A stretch of 36,275 nucleotides of DNA from an uncultured Ruminococcus sp. (lineage in GTDB: Bacteria > Bacillota > Clostridia > Oscillospirales > Acutalibacteraceae), in NCBI GenBank assembly GCA_902774325.1, contig CACYIC010000010.1:1-36275 (forward strand). Reading direction: 5' to 3'. The position numbers were made by a program, and so were the translations under genes. Below the pieces are notes generated by a model. It ran no database searches. It was not told the origin of the DNA and was given only the letters and a program-made list of their open reading frames with translations. This document shows, piece after piece, positions 25,162 through 33,039 of the stretch (positions within the stretch are counted from its first letter, which is position 1; every line of letters begins with the position of its first letter).

Positions 25162-26310
25162 TTACCCTTGAAATTCATCAAGCATTTTTATTGTTTTATA
25201 GTTTTCTCCGAGAGTTTTCTTCTTCTTTGTAACCTTGATCGCGTTATCGGAGAAGCTGTAAAGCTTATCGTAATACTCTACGGCGGTGTCCCAGTCCTCC
25301 TTCTGCTTATCGGTCAGTCCGCCGCCCGTGAGCTGATATTTATCAATGAGAAGCTTACTCAGATAATTGGTAAACTTTTCGTTTCCGTAAATATTCAGGT
25401 GATCCCAGTTGTAAAAATCTGTTTTCGGGTCGATGCCTACTTCCTCATAGCCGCGCTCAAAATTGTAGAAATCATAGCCGTAGCTCTTTATAATATCGCC
25501 CGCGGCGTTCGCCTTCTTGACGCGCTTGTAGGTTTTTTTATAGATTAGGTGAGGCATTCGCATGAATACTACGTTTGTGATATTTTCACTCTTGCAGTAA
25601 TCAAGAAGATCACGAAGCTTGTACTCGAGAAGCGGAGTAAGGTCTACCCTTTCCTCCTCTGTGGCAAGCTGTGAATTGAGAACCTTCTTATTGGGCTTGA
25701 ACTGAGTGGTAACGGTCCTGAAGCCCTTCAAAAGGCTGGTCCCGCGTATATCCTGCTGAACCGAGGTGACCAGTCCGGTAGTTCCCGAGGGATAATCGTT
25801 CCACGTTCCGTGGTACTTGATTATCGGGAAATAATACTCGACCTGATCAGCCGTAGCCAGGTTTTCGTTGATAAAATCTATTTTGTTGGTGTTCAGCGGA
25901 ATATTGTCGGTGAACTTGCGGATATGCCCCTCGTTGTTTTCATTGCGCTCGGTATAGAGGAAGCCGTTTATCTCGATGACAATGAGCTTGGGGTGCTGAG
26001 TGCGGATAACCTCCTTGAGCTGAGCCTTGCAGGAGCCCGCGGTCGCGGATTCCGTCGCGTAAGGAAAGCTCGTATAACCGAAGTTCTTATAAGCAAGAGC
26101 CGAGGAAAAGCCCGCGTAAACATCCGAAGCGCCGATGATAACCATGTCCAGAGAATCCTTGTCCTCCAAATAATAGCCTCTCATGCGAATACGGTTCTGA
26201 TCGTTTCGGCACAGGACGTATTCCTGCAGAATACCGACCGTCACCAGTATCGCCAGCAGCAGACAGGCGACCTTCAAAAGGCGCAGGAGATATGGTTTTG
26301 CTTTTTTCAT
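25162..26310 (-). CDS. DltD-like SGNH-hydrolase-fold protein, membrane anchored
   Basis: A 382-residue protein with one N-terminal membrane helix (about 9-29) and an outside SGNH-like domain. The nucleophile block is V-I-I-G-A-S-D-V-Y (Ser62), and the C-terminal catalytic pair is W-D-H-L-N-x-x-G (D303, H304). DltD, AlgJ and AlgX, partners of MBOAT acyltransferases, have the same plan. It would act outside the membrane in the final transfer of an acyl group from the MBOAT protein to a polymer. It starts 11 bases after the MBOAT gene and is the last gene before a strong terminator. True DltD proteins have a different spacing and an HP motif; it is therefore named only by likeness. Confidence 0.82.
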   Translation of the reverse strand: MKKAKPYLLRLLKVACLLLAILVTVGILQEYVLCRNDQNRIRMRGYYLEDKDSLDMVIIGASDVYAGFSSALAYKNFGYTSFPYATESATAGSCKAQLKEVIRTQHPKLIVIEINGFLYTERNENNEGHIRKFTDNIPLNTNKIDFINENLATADQVEYYFPIIKYHGTWNDYPSGTTGLVTSVQQDIRGTSLLKGFRTVTTQFKPNKKVLNSQLATEEERVDLTPLLEYKLRDLLDYCKSENITNVVFMRMPHLIYKKTYKRVKKANAAGDIIKSYGYDFYNFERGYEEVGIDPKTDFYNWDHLNIYGNEKFTNYLSKLLIDKYQLTGGGLTDKQKEDWDTAVEYYDKLYSFSDNAIKVTKKKKTLGENYKTIKMLDEFQG

Positions 26311-26321
26311 AATTCAAGCCT

Positions 26322-27944
26322 CTAAAACTGCATATATACGAAGTCGGCGGGATTGTAACCCGAGCCGTAGATTCCGAAAACAACTACCGCGATAACCGCG
26401 ACGAACAGCAGCGCGAAGCGAACGATGAACGGACGCCTGTCGAGCAGCTGACGCAAAGTGGTTTCGGCGTTGCGCTCCTGAATAACGGAGGCAATGAATA
26501 TCACCAGACCGCCGAGAATAATGACCAGGAAATCCTTCTTGCCCAAGCCGAGCTCGCTGATCTGCGACCATCCGACAGAAAAATTCTGATCGGTAAAGAA
26601 GAGTCCGAAGGTGCGCATCGCCTGCGAGAATGAAGGCGCTACGTCAAAGACATATCCAACAAGTACGACCAGGAACGTGCGGAACATCTGGAAGAGCACG
26701 AAGAAGAAGTTGGAGCGGTTGATCCTGAGCCTGTCAACGGCGCTGTCAAACAGCGGCTGCATCAAAATGCTTATCATAATGATGAGTCCGTTCCAAAGAC
26801 CGAAGGCAACGTATTTCCAGCTCGCGCCGTGCCATACGCCGACGACCAGGAATACTATCAGCGAGGCAACGCTCGTCGGGAGCACCTTGGCGATATGGGC
26901 GCCTGCGGCGGTCGAGCCGAACTTTGTGGACTTCATCTTCTTGCTGGCGTTAATAAAGACGTTCGACATCGCGACGGGATAGAAGAGGTAGTTTTTCAGC
27001 CACGCGCCGAGAGAGATATGCCAGCGGCGCCAATACTCGCTGATCGACTTCGAGAAGTAGGGACGCTTGAAGTTTTCGATCATATCTATTCCGAAGATCT
27101 GCGCCACGCCTCGGGAAATATCGATTCCTCCCGAGAAATCCGCGTAGAGCTGCAGAGCGTAGAGCAGCACCGTGAAGGTAAGCGTCGTTCCGTTATAGGA
27201 ATTGTAGGAATCGGTAACGGCGGTGATCGCTATGACCGCTCGGTCGGCGACCACAAGCTTTTTGAAGAAGCCCCACAAAATCAGCTCGCAGCCGTATTTG
27301 AAGCGGGTGAAATCAAAGCTGTGACCCTCAAAAAGCTGTTCGGCGAGCTGATCGTAAATGCTGATCGGACCCTGAACGATCTGGGGAAAGAAGGATACGA
27401 ACAGCAGAAGCTTGAGCGGATTCTTCTGAGCCTCGGTCTTTTCGCGGTAAACATCCACGATATATCCCATCGACTGGAAGGTGTAAAAGGAGATGCCCAG
27501 AGGCAGGAAAAGCTGAAGCGTCGGCATTGAGAAAGGTATGGAAAACGCGCCGAGGATATCGTTGAGGCTGCCCGAGAAGAAGTTGTAATACTTCAAAAAA
27601 GCGAGGATCCCGAAGTTGATAACCAGCGCCGAAGCCATAACCAGCCGTTTTATGATTTTGATTTTATTTTTGTATTTCTTTTTTTCGTCCCTGCTCCACT
27701 CCGCTTTTTTGCTTTTCAGCGTCGCGTTTGAGTTTTTGGATATCTTGTTTATCAGCAGAGCTATCAAATACGTGCTTAAGGTCGTGAAAAGAATGAACGC
27801 GACGAATTTATAGCCCGCGACAAGATAGAAGAACAGGCTTCCAGCGAGAAGTACAGTCCATCTGAGCTTCTTCTCGGGAAACAAAAAGTAAACCAGAACG
27901 GTTACAAGAACAAAGAACAGAAAATTTAGAGATGTGTAAGTCAA
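26322..27944 (-). CDS. MBOAT family O-acyltransferase (DltB/AlgI-like)
   Basis: Polytopic membrane enzyme that moves an acyl group from a cytoplasmic carrier across the membrane. 540 residues with about 11 hydrophobic segments. Family marks: P-L-G-I-S-F-Y-T-F-Q at 148-157, Y-A-D-F-S-G at 267-272, S-E-Y-W-R-R-W-H-I-S-L at 302-312, and the catalytic His372 in G-V-W-H-G-A-S-W. The start is a TTG at 27944 with a CGGAGA site about 8 bases before it; no in-frame ATG lies close. It follows the decarboxylase gene by 67 bases, a gap that contains an 8-base-pair hairpin. With an ACP and an adenylation enzyme in the operon the donor is probably an acyl/aminoacyl-ACP. Confidence 0.92.
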   Translation of the reverse strand: MTYTSLNFLFFVLVTVLVYFLFPEKKLRWTVLLAGSLFFYLVAGYKFVAFILFTTLSTYLIALLINKISKNSNATLKSKKAEWSRDEKKKYKNKIKIIKRLVMASALVINFGILAFLKYYNFFSGSLNDILGAFSIPFSMPTLQLFLPLGISFYTFQSMGYIVDVYREKTEAQKNPLKLLLFVSFFPQIVQGPISIYDQLAEQLFEGHSFDFTRFKYGCELILWGFFKKLVVADRAVIAITAVTDSYNSYNGTTLTFTVLLYALQLYADFSGGIDISRGVAQIFGIDMIENFKRPYFSKSISEYWRRWHISLGAWLKNYLFYPVAMSNVFINASKKMKSTKFGSTAAGAHIAKVLPTSVASLIVFLVVGVWHGASWKYVAFGLWNGLIIMISILMQPLFDSAVDRLRINRSNFFFVLFQMFRTFLVVLVGYVFDVAPSFSQAMRTFGLFFTDQNFSVGWSQISELGLGKKDFLVIILGGLVIFIASVIQERNAETTLRQLLDRRPFIVRFALLFVAVIAVVVFGIYGSGYNPADFVYMQF

Positions 27945-27970
27945 AACAATGTCTCCGTTTAATAAATTGG

Positions 27971-28000
27971 ATAAATCCTATTGAATGATGCGGGATTTAT
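27971..28000 (-). other. Intercistronic hairpin between decarboxylase and MBOAT genes
   Basis: ATAAATCC (27971-27978) and GGATTTAT (27993-28000) are perfect 8-base arms with a 14-base loop. The minus-strand tail is CCAATTTATT, not a U run, so it is not a full terminator. It may lower or stabilise parts of the message. Confidence 0.45.
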
Positions 28001-28011
28001 TATCAGATTTT

Positions 28012-29193
28012 TTACGGGGTATTGAAAACATCTGAATAAAGTCTCTCGCGAAGGACGGTAAGACCGTTCTCGCTCGAGTATTTTGAGATAACTGGCATTT
28101 CGCGGCTGAGGAAAACAGCCATGCCCTCCATCGCTGAGTAAGCGCCGGTGCGGCAGAATACCAGCACGTCGCCGATCCTGAGCGAATCAAGCTCGACGTT
28201 TCGCGCGAGAACATCCGCAGTCGTGCAAAGGCTGCCGCAAAGAGTCCAGGGCTCAACGCCGTCGGAGGCGTTATTATTCTTTATATGAATAATTTTCGGT
28301 ATCTGCATACCCTGGAGCTGACCGTCATACTTGAGCTGGTTCATGCCGCCGTCGAGAATGGCGTAGTTGACGCCGCAGTTGGTCTTGACGTCCATGACCT
28401 TCGTTAGGTAATAGCCGCAGGGAGCCGCAAAGAAGCGACCCATCTCAACCGTCAGCTCAGCCTTCTCGGCAAGCTCTCTGAGCTTGGGAGATATCGCCGC
28501 GAGGCGTTCTTCCTCGAGCGCGTCCGCTTCGTCGGTAAAGTAATCGACCGCAAGCCCCGTTCCGTATTCGATCCGCTGAACAGTAAAATCATAATCAGCC
28601 TTTAATCTGTCGATAAGACCGGAGAGATAATCGAGTTCCTTTTCGATCGGCTTGGGCTTGCGCTTTTGGGTGCCGGTGAAATAGTGGATACCGACGATCT
28701 CAACGCCCGGAAATTCGGCGCGGCGGCTGATAAGGTCGAGAACGTCAGCCTCGTCCATACCGAACTGGCTTCCGCCCTTGATATCGGTAGCCCTGAGCAG
28801 CACGGGGAAAACCTTTTCCCTCTTTATCGCCGCGTCATTTATAAGATCGAGGTGAAGTCGGCTTTCGGCGGTAAAGGTCCCGACGCAGTCGTCAGCTGCG
28901 CGGGCAACATCCTCATAGCCCTTTGTGACGCCCGAAAAGATTATTTTGCTCTTGTCAACGCCTGTTTTTTCGCAGATCGTCAGCTCACCCGGAGAGCAAA
29001 CCTCGATCTTGTCAAAAATCTCGGGAAGGCTTCCCAGCAAAAAGGGATTCGCCTTTATCGAAAAGCAAAGACCGATTTTATCGCCGAAGTACTTTTTTAC
29101 AAGCTGCGCCCTGGCGTTGAATTCGTCCAGATTGAAAATATAGGACGGAGTCGAAAGCGCGGGAATCAGCCCGCCGAGCTCTTTCGCGTCCAT
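28012..29193 (-). CDS. Fold-type III PLP-dependent decarboxylase (DapDC/ornithine decarboxylase-like)
   Basis: A 393-residue enzyme of the alanine racemase-fold decarboxylases (group IV). PLP lysine K47 in S-I-K-A-N-P; H170 with the G-T-Q turn of the usual H-x-G-S-Q; E250-M-G-R for the usual E-P-G-R; the D-G-G-M-N stretch at 281-285; C323 in C-G-S-L-C-T-T-A-D, the active-site Cys loop; Y352 in G-A-Y. All core residues for PLP binding are present, so the enzyme should be active. The substrate is unknown. It is 2 bases from the ACP gene and sits in a dlt-like operon, which recalls BtrK, a relative that decarboxylates glutamyl-ACP in butirosin synthesis. A housekeeping diaminopimelate decarboxylase (lysA) is the alternative but the context argues against it. 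Confidence 0.87.
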   Translation of the reverse strand: MDAKELGGLIPALSTPSYIFNLDEFNARAQLVKKYFGDKIGLCFSIKANPFLLGSLPEIFDKIEVCSPGELTICEKTGVDKSKIIFSGVTKGYEDVARAADDCVGTFTAESRLHLDLINDAAIKREKVFPVLLRATDIKGGSQFGMDEADVLDLISRRAEFPGVEIVGIHYFTGTQKRKPKPIEKELDYLSGLIDRLKADYDFTVQRIEYGTGLAVDYFTDEADALEEERLAAISPKLRELAEKAELTVEMGRFFAAPCGYYLTKVMDVKTNCGVNYAILDGGMNQLKYDGQLQGMQIPKIIHIKNNNASDGVEPWTLCGSLCTTADVLARNVELDSLRIGDVLVFCRTGAYSAMEGMAVFLSREMPVISKYSSENGLTVLRERLYSDVFNTP

Positions 29194-29195
29194 GA

Positions 29196-29426
29196 TCAGT
29201 CGTCCTGAAGCTGCTCGATGAGCTTGAGCATAGCCGCTGCCGAGTTGAAGTTGTCGGGAACGAGGTTGTTGGGCTTGATCTCGATGTCAAAGGCGTCGTT
29301 GAGCTCGCCGACGAGAGCCACGATGTCAAAAGAATCGAGCACGCCGTCGGTAATAAGCGCGGTCTCGTTCTCAAAGTCAACGTCGGGTCTGAGTTCCTGT
29401 AAGATTTCCATTAATTCGTCCATCAT
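29196..29426 (-). CDS. Acyl carrier protein (DltC-like)
   Basis: A 76-residue acidic four-helix protein with the phosphopantetheine attachment serine S32 in the V-L-D-S-F-D-I-V motif at the start of helix II. D-S-F is typical of DltC and other amino-acyl carriers, while fatty-acid ACP has D-S-L. It needs a phosphopantetheinyl transferase, not encoded here. It lies between the adenylation enzyme (30 bases before it) and the decarboxylase (2 bases after it), and should carry the group activated by the former. GGAG 9 bases before the first of two adjacent ATG codons. Confidence 0.93.
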   Translation of the reverse strand: MMDELMEILQELRPDVDFENETALITDGVLDSFDIVALVGELNDAFDIEIKPNNLVPDNFNSAAAMLKLIEQLQDD

Positions 29427-29456
29427 GATAAATATCTCCTTTAATAACTTTTTTCT

Positions 29457-30962
29457 TTATTTGAAATATGATTTAAGGGTCTGCATATCTATTTTGCCGT
29501 TTGGCAGAGTAGGCAGAGCCTCCAGATTGATAAGCTTGCGCGGGACCATGAAGGCGGGCATATTCTGACGGAAGTACAAAACGATATCCTTTGAGGTCGC
29601 CTCTCCCGTATAGAAAAGATAAAGCGTTGCCTTCTCCTTGTTGTAGAGCGAGCAGCAGTCGTTCACTCCCCGGACCTTGCGCGAGGTTTCCTCGATCTCG
29701 CCCAGCTCGATACGGTGTCCGAGGTGCTTGATCTGGCGATCCTTTCTGCCGTGGAAAAGCAGATTTCCGTCGGGGGCAAGGCTGCCGAGATCGCCTGTTT
29801 TATAGATCAGCTCGCGGTAATTATCGTTGAGCGGATTCTGCATAAAGGATTTTTCGGTCTGCTCGTGATTTCCGTAATAGCCGAGCGCGAGGATGGGACC
29901 GCTTACGCAGATCTCTCCGATCTCGCCCTCGGGAACAGCCTCGTTCTCCTCGCTGAGCAGCAGGATCCTGTAATTGTCATAGGGCTTGCCTATCGGCAGA
30001 ACGGTGTCGTCGTCAACCTTTTCCGTGACGGTATAATAGGTGCAGGAGGCGGTCGCCTCGGTGGGTCCGTACTGGTTGACATAAAGCACGTCCGGAAGGT
30101 GCTCCTGCCAGATCTTGAGATATTTGCAGGGCATTACAGAGCCGGAGAAGCAGAGCTTTTTGAGGTATTCGGGCTTGCTGAGATCAAAAGCGCCCAGCTT
30201 CGCGGGAAGCTCGACCCCCGCGACGCTCCAGCAGAGAGCGGTGATTTTCTCTCGGTTCAGAGTATCAAAAAGCATTGTCGGAACGGCAAATTCGTTCTTG
30301 GGGATGATATAGGTCGAGGCTCCAAAGGTTATCGGCAGATAGATATCTCTTACCGCGGCGATATAATCGAGCGGGGATTGGTTGCCGAAAACGTCGTCGC
30401 TGTCAACCGAAAGCACCTTCGCGACCGAGTCGATATAGCACATCAGGCTCTGGTGCGAGGTGATAACGCCCTTGGGAACTCCGGTCGAGCCGGAGGTGAA
30501 AATCACATACAAGGGCGAGGTGAGCGTCAGAGTCGCAGCCCTTGAGGAGATAAGCTCCTCGTTTACGGGTGTTTCGAGTATATCCTCCATCACAACTGTT
30601 TCGCCGTCGAAATCGAGCGACTGAGCGATCTCAAGATGAGCTCTGTCAACGAGCATCAGCTTGGTCTTTATTACTCCGAGTATCTGATTGAGCCTTGCCT
30701 TAGGCATATCGCCGTCCATCGGCGCGTAAAAGCAGCCCGCGCGAACCGCGCCCAGAAAGCAGGCGGGAGTTGTAACGTGTCTGCCCGACATGACAGCCAC
30801 GGGACTGCCTGCAGGAAGTCTTTCCGCCAGCGCGGTGCCGATCGATTTTGTCAGAGCGTCGAACTGAGCAAAGGTGAGCTCGCTCTCGCTGTCCCTGAAA
30901 ATCACCTTGCCGGCGAATCGGGAGGCGGTTGAATCGAGCCTGTTAAGAACTGAGGTTTCCAT
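29457..30962 (-). CDS. AMP-forming adenylation enzyme (NRPS A-domain/DltA-like)
   Basis: Stand-alone enzyme of the acyl-AMP ligase superfamily that would activate a carboxylic or amino acid and load it on the ACP. 501 residues, close to DltA. Core motifs: A3 Y-V-I-F-T-S-G-S-T-G-V-P-K-G (152-165), A5 Y-G-P-T-E-A-T (298-304), A7 Y-K-T-G-D-L, A8 G-R-K-D-R-Q-I-K-H-L-G-H-R-I-E, and A10 with catalytic K490 in L-P-N-G-K-I-D. An aspartate (D199, S-P-L-D-Y) falls about where A domains use Asp to hold the substrate alpha-amino group, which favours an amino acid, but the alignment by eye is not certain. First gene of the operon, with its own promoter. D-alanine is not assumed because the operon contains a decarboxylase. 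Confidence 0.9.
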   Translation of the reverse strand: METSVLNRLDSTASRFAGKVIFRDSESELTFAQFDALTKSIGTALAERLPAGSPVAVMSGRHVTTPACFLGAVRAGCFYAPMDGDMPKARLNQILGVIKTKLMLVDRAHLEIAQSLDFDGETVVMEDILETPVNEELISSRAATLTLTSPLYVIFTSGSTGVPKGVITSHQSLMCYIDSVAKVLSVDSDDVFGNQSPLDYIAAVRDIYLPITFGASTYIIPKNEFAVPTMLFDTLNREKITALCWSVAGVELPAKLGAFDLSKPEYLKKLCFSGSVMPCKYLKIWQEHLPDVLYVNQYGPTEATASCTYYTVTEKVDDDTVLPIGKPYDNYRILLLSEENEAVPEGEIGEICVSGPILALGYYGNHEQTEKSFMQNPLNDNYRELIYKTGDLGSLAPDGNLLFHGRKDRQIKHLGHRIELGEIEETSRKVRGVNDCCSLYNKEKATLYLFYTGEATSKDIVLYFRQNMPAFMVPRKLINLEALPTLPNGKIDMQTLKSYFK

Positions 30963-31013
30963 GTATTTCCTCTTTTCCGCAGTTATTCTATTCTACATTA
31001 TCTTGCACTATAA

Positions 31014-31041
31014 ATTATAATACAACAAAAAGAATAGTCAA
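31014..31041 (-). promoter_or_regulatory. Sigma-A promoter of the five-gene adenylation/MBOAT operon
   Basis: TTGACT (31041-31036), 16 bases, TATAAT (31019-31014) on the minus strand, followed by a leader of about 45 bases and AGAGGA before the first ATG. With the terminator at 25110-25157 this bounds a transcript of about 5.9 kb. Confidence 0.78.
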
Positions 31042-31135
31042 GCAATTTCGGATAAAAAAAAGATTTTTTACGAATTTCATAAAGTGTATTTTGACTCAAT
31101 AATCTTTTTATTGCATTTTATAGTCAAGCGTAGAA

Positions 31136-31170
31136 AAGCCCGCGTGAAATGTTCGATTCCATGCGGGCTT
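31136..31170 (-). terminator. Probable terminator of the THUMP methyltransferase gene
   Basis: AAGCCCGC (31136-31143) and GCGGGCTT (31163-31170) are perfect arms with a 19-base loop, 13 bases after the stop codon. The minus-strand tail is only TTCTAC, so it may be leaky. The rest of 30963-31182 holds only this and the divergent-side operon promoter. Confidence 0.6.
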
Positions 31171-31182
31171 CCGAGGTTTTTG

Positions 31183-32304
31183 CTATTTGAAATACATGTA
31201 TATCTGGCATTTGAGCATGCCGTTATAGGTCTTTCTTCTTTTGTCGGCTTTTCTTCCGAAAACCTTTTCAAAGTCGTCGTCGGGAGTGATTATCGTATAG
31301 CTCTTTCCCCTCTGAGGGACGAACCTCTCTCCCATCAGCTTGTAGAGCTTCTCCGCTTCGCTGACGTCCAAAAGCCGCTCGCCGTAGGGAGGATTCGTGA
31401 TCACCGCCTCATAGCCTTCCGAGGGCTTATAATCGCGGAGATCGCGGCGGGAAAAGCTTATCCTGTCGCCGACACCCGCGAGGGCGGCATTGTGCTCCGC
31501 GATCTCGAGCGCCGCGGGATCTATATCGCTGCCGAAGGCTCGAAAGCCGCAGTCCGCGTCGTTTCTCCGCGCCGCCTCCGCCCTCTCGCGCTCAAGCGCG
31601 AAGGCTTCCTTCGGGACGCAGTCCCAGGCTTCACAGGCGAAAAAGCGCCTAAGACCCGGAGCGATATTCAGAGCCTTCATAGCGGCTTCGATCAGGATAG
31701 TGCCGCTGCCGCACATCGGATCTCTGACAAAATGGTTGCGGCGCACCCTCGAGAGCTCAACCATCGCGGCGGCAAGGGTCTCCTTTATCGGAGCCTCGTT
31801 CGACTCCGCTCTGTAACCGCGCTTGTGAAGCCCCGCTCCCGAGGCGTCGAGAAGTATGCTCGCCCTGTCGTTGAGAATCAAAAACTGGATCTGATGGACG
31901 GCGCCCGTTTCCTCGAACCACGAAAGCGTATATTTTTGCGAAAGGCGCGAAACGACCGCCTTTTTTATGATTTTCTGGCAGTCGGGCGTACTCATCAGGG
32001 TCGAATTGTGACATCTTCCCTTCACGGGAAAGGCGTCGCTGACGCCGATGAAGCTCTCCCATCCGATCGCCCTGACGCCCTCAAAGAGCTCGTCAAAGCT
32101 GTGCGCCTCAAATTCTCCGAGCAAAATCTGTATTCTCTCGGCATAGCGCGAATTGAGGTTAGCTCTGGCGAGCGTGGAAAAATCGCCGTCAAACAGCACT
32201 CTGCCGTTTTCGGCTCTGACGTTCTCTATTCCCAAAAATTTAAGTTCGTTGGCGCAAAGCCCCTCCAGTCCGAAGATGCAGGGCGCGCAAAAGGTAAGCT
32301 TCAT
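31183..32304 (-). CDS. THUMP-domain class I RNA methyltransferase (RlmL N-terminal/YpsC-like)
   Basis: A 373-residue protein predicted to methylate guanosine N2 in 23S rRNA, as the N-terminal half of E. coli RlmL does at G2445. A ferredoxin-like/THUMP RNA-binding part spans about 1-160; the Rossmann methyltransferase part has D-P-M-C-G-S-G-T-I-L-I-E-A-A near 200 and the T-N-P-P-Y-G-E-R-L catalytic motif near 305. Length and motifs match Bacillus YpsC. The start ATG at 32304 has GGAG 6 bases before it. It stands alone between two terminators. Confidence 0.92.
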   Translation of the reverse strand: MKLTFCAPCIFGLEGLCANELKFLGIENVRAENGRVLFDGDFSTLARANLNSRYAERIQILLGEFEAHSFDELFEGVRAIGWESFIGVSDAFPVKGRCHNSTLMSTPDCQKIIKKAVVSRLSQKYTLSWFEETGAVHQIQFLILNDRASILLDASGAGLHKRGYRAESNEAPIKETLAAAMVELSRVRRNHFVRDPMCGSGTILIEAAMKALNIAPGLRRFFACEAWDCVPKEAFALERERAEAARRNDADCGFRAFGSDIDPAALEIAEHNAALAGVGDRISFSRRDLRDYKPSEGYEAVITNPPYGERLLDVSEAEKLYKLMGERFVPQRGKSYTIITPDDDFEKVFGRKADKRRKTYNGMLKCQIYMYFK

Positions 32305-32339
32305 ATTCGCTCCTTATTCCTTTTTGAAACTAACAAGAA

Positions 32340-32361
32340 GGGCAGGCAATTATGCCCGCCC
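32340..32361 (-). terminator. Intrinsic terminator of hpf
   Basis: On the minus strand GGGCGGGCA pairs with TGCCTGCCC (one G-U) around a 4-base loop, followed by TTCTTGTTAGTTT. The region 32362-32440 between it and the hpf stop also has a GC-rich self-complementary stretch (GCGCGCGGATCGCGCG) near 32394-32409. Confidence 0.75.
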
Positions 32362-32440
32362 CGTATTATTTTCAGAATTTGACGGATAAATCCGGCGCGC
32401 GGATCGCGCGGTAAGCTCGTCCGTCAGCTTGGACGATATC

Positions 32441-32980
32441 TTATTGCTCCGAAGGCTCGAGAAGACCGTATTTGCCGTCCTGACGCTTGTATACTACGCT
32501 CACAATGCCTGTTTCCGCGTTGGTGAACATGAAGAAATCGTGGTTTATCATATTCATCTGAAGGATAGCCTCGTCCACGGTGAGCGGCTTGACGGGAACA
32601 TGCTTCCTGCGCACGACCTCGTAGACGGTTTCCTCCGGCTCCTCCTCCGCGATCGGCTCATCCGCGAATAAATCGCTGACAGAGCCTGATTTGATGCGTT
32701 TTTCGAGCTTGGTCTTATTCTTGCGAATCTGGCGCATGAGAATGTCCACCACTCTGTCAAGCGCGTCGTTCATCTCGCTCTGAGTGCTTTCGGCGCGGTA
32801 AACCATATTATTGTCCCTGATAGTGACCTCGACAGTCTGGCGGTTTTTCTCAAGGGTGACAACCACATTCGCCACAGCCGAATCAGAGAAAAGCTTCTTG
32901 AATTTGGCGAGCTTCTTCTCGCAGCGTTCCTTAAAGTTATCTCTGAGATTTACTTTTCTGGCAGTATAGGTAATCTTCAT
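32441..32980 (-). CDS. hpf: Ribosome hibernation promoting factor, long form
   Basis: Binds the 30S subunit and joins two 70S ribosomes into an inactive 100S dimer in stationary phase. 179 residues: an N-terminal RaiA/HPF domain (about 1-95, M-K-I-T-Y-T-A-R-K opening), an acidic linker, and the C-terminal dimerisation domain (about 120-175) with V-V-R-R-K-H-V-P-V-K-P-L-T-V-D-E-A-I-L-Q-M and the F-F-M-F-T-N stretch. The long form is the rule in Firmicutes. GGGAGG site 8 bases before the ATG. Confidence 0.97.
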   Translation of the reverse strand: MKITYTARKVNLRDNFKERCEKKLAKFKKLFSDSAVANVVVTLEKNRQTVEVTIRDNNMVYRAESTQSEMNDALDRVVDILMRQIRKNKTKLEKRIKSGSVSDLFADEPIAEEEPEETVYEVVRRKHVPVKPLTVDEAILQMNMINHDFFMFTNAETGIVSVVYKRQDGKYGLLEPSEQ

Positions 32981-33016
32981 AGTATTGCCTCCCTATATTT
33001 AGTTTTATTTGCCTGC

Positions 33017-33036
33017 GGGCAAAAGAGCCTTTGCCC
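33017..33036. other. Short hairpin between the S1-domain gene and hpf
   Basis: GGGCAAA (33017-33023) and TTTGCCC (33030-33036) form a 7-base-pair hairpin just after the S1-domain gene. Neither strand has a proper U run, so full termination is doubtful; hpf may be partly read through from the sporulation block. Confidence 0.45.
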
Positions 33037-33039
33037 GAT

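Noticed and set aside
28012-29193. Alanine racemase
   Set aside because: Although the N-terminal fold is shared, the C-terminal Cys loop, D-G-G-M-N stretch and G-A-Y motif are those of fold-type III decarboxylases.
25162-30962. Plain dlt operon (dltABCD) for D-alanylation of teichoic acid
   Set aside because: Gene order differs, a PLP decarboxylase is included, and the SGNH protein lacks the spacing of true DltD. The symbols are therefore not used.
31138-31175. Possible tRNA remnant, from a GTTCGATTCC string like a T loop
   Set aside because: No T stem, anticodon arm or acceptor stem can be built around it. The pairing present is that of a terminator hairpin.
31084-32382. Open frame of 432 codons on the plus strand over the THUMP methyltransferase gene
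   Set aside because: The opposite strand encodes a complete methyltransferase with NPPY and SAM motifs; the plus-strand product shows no domain.
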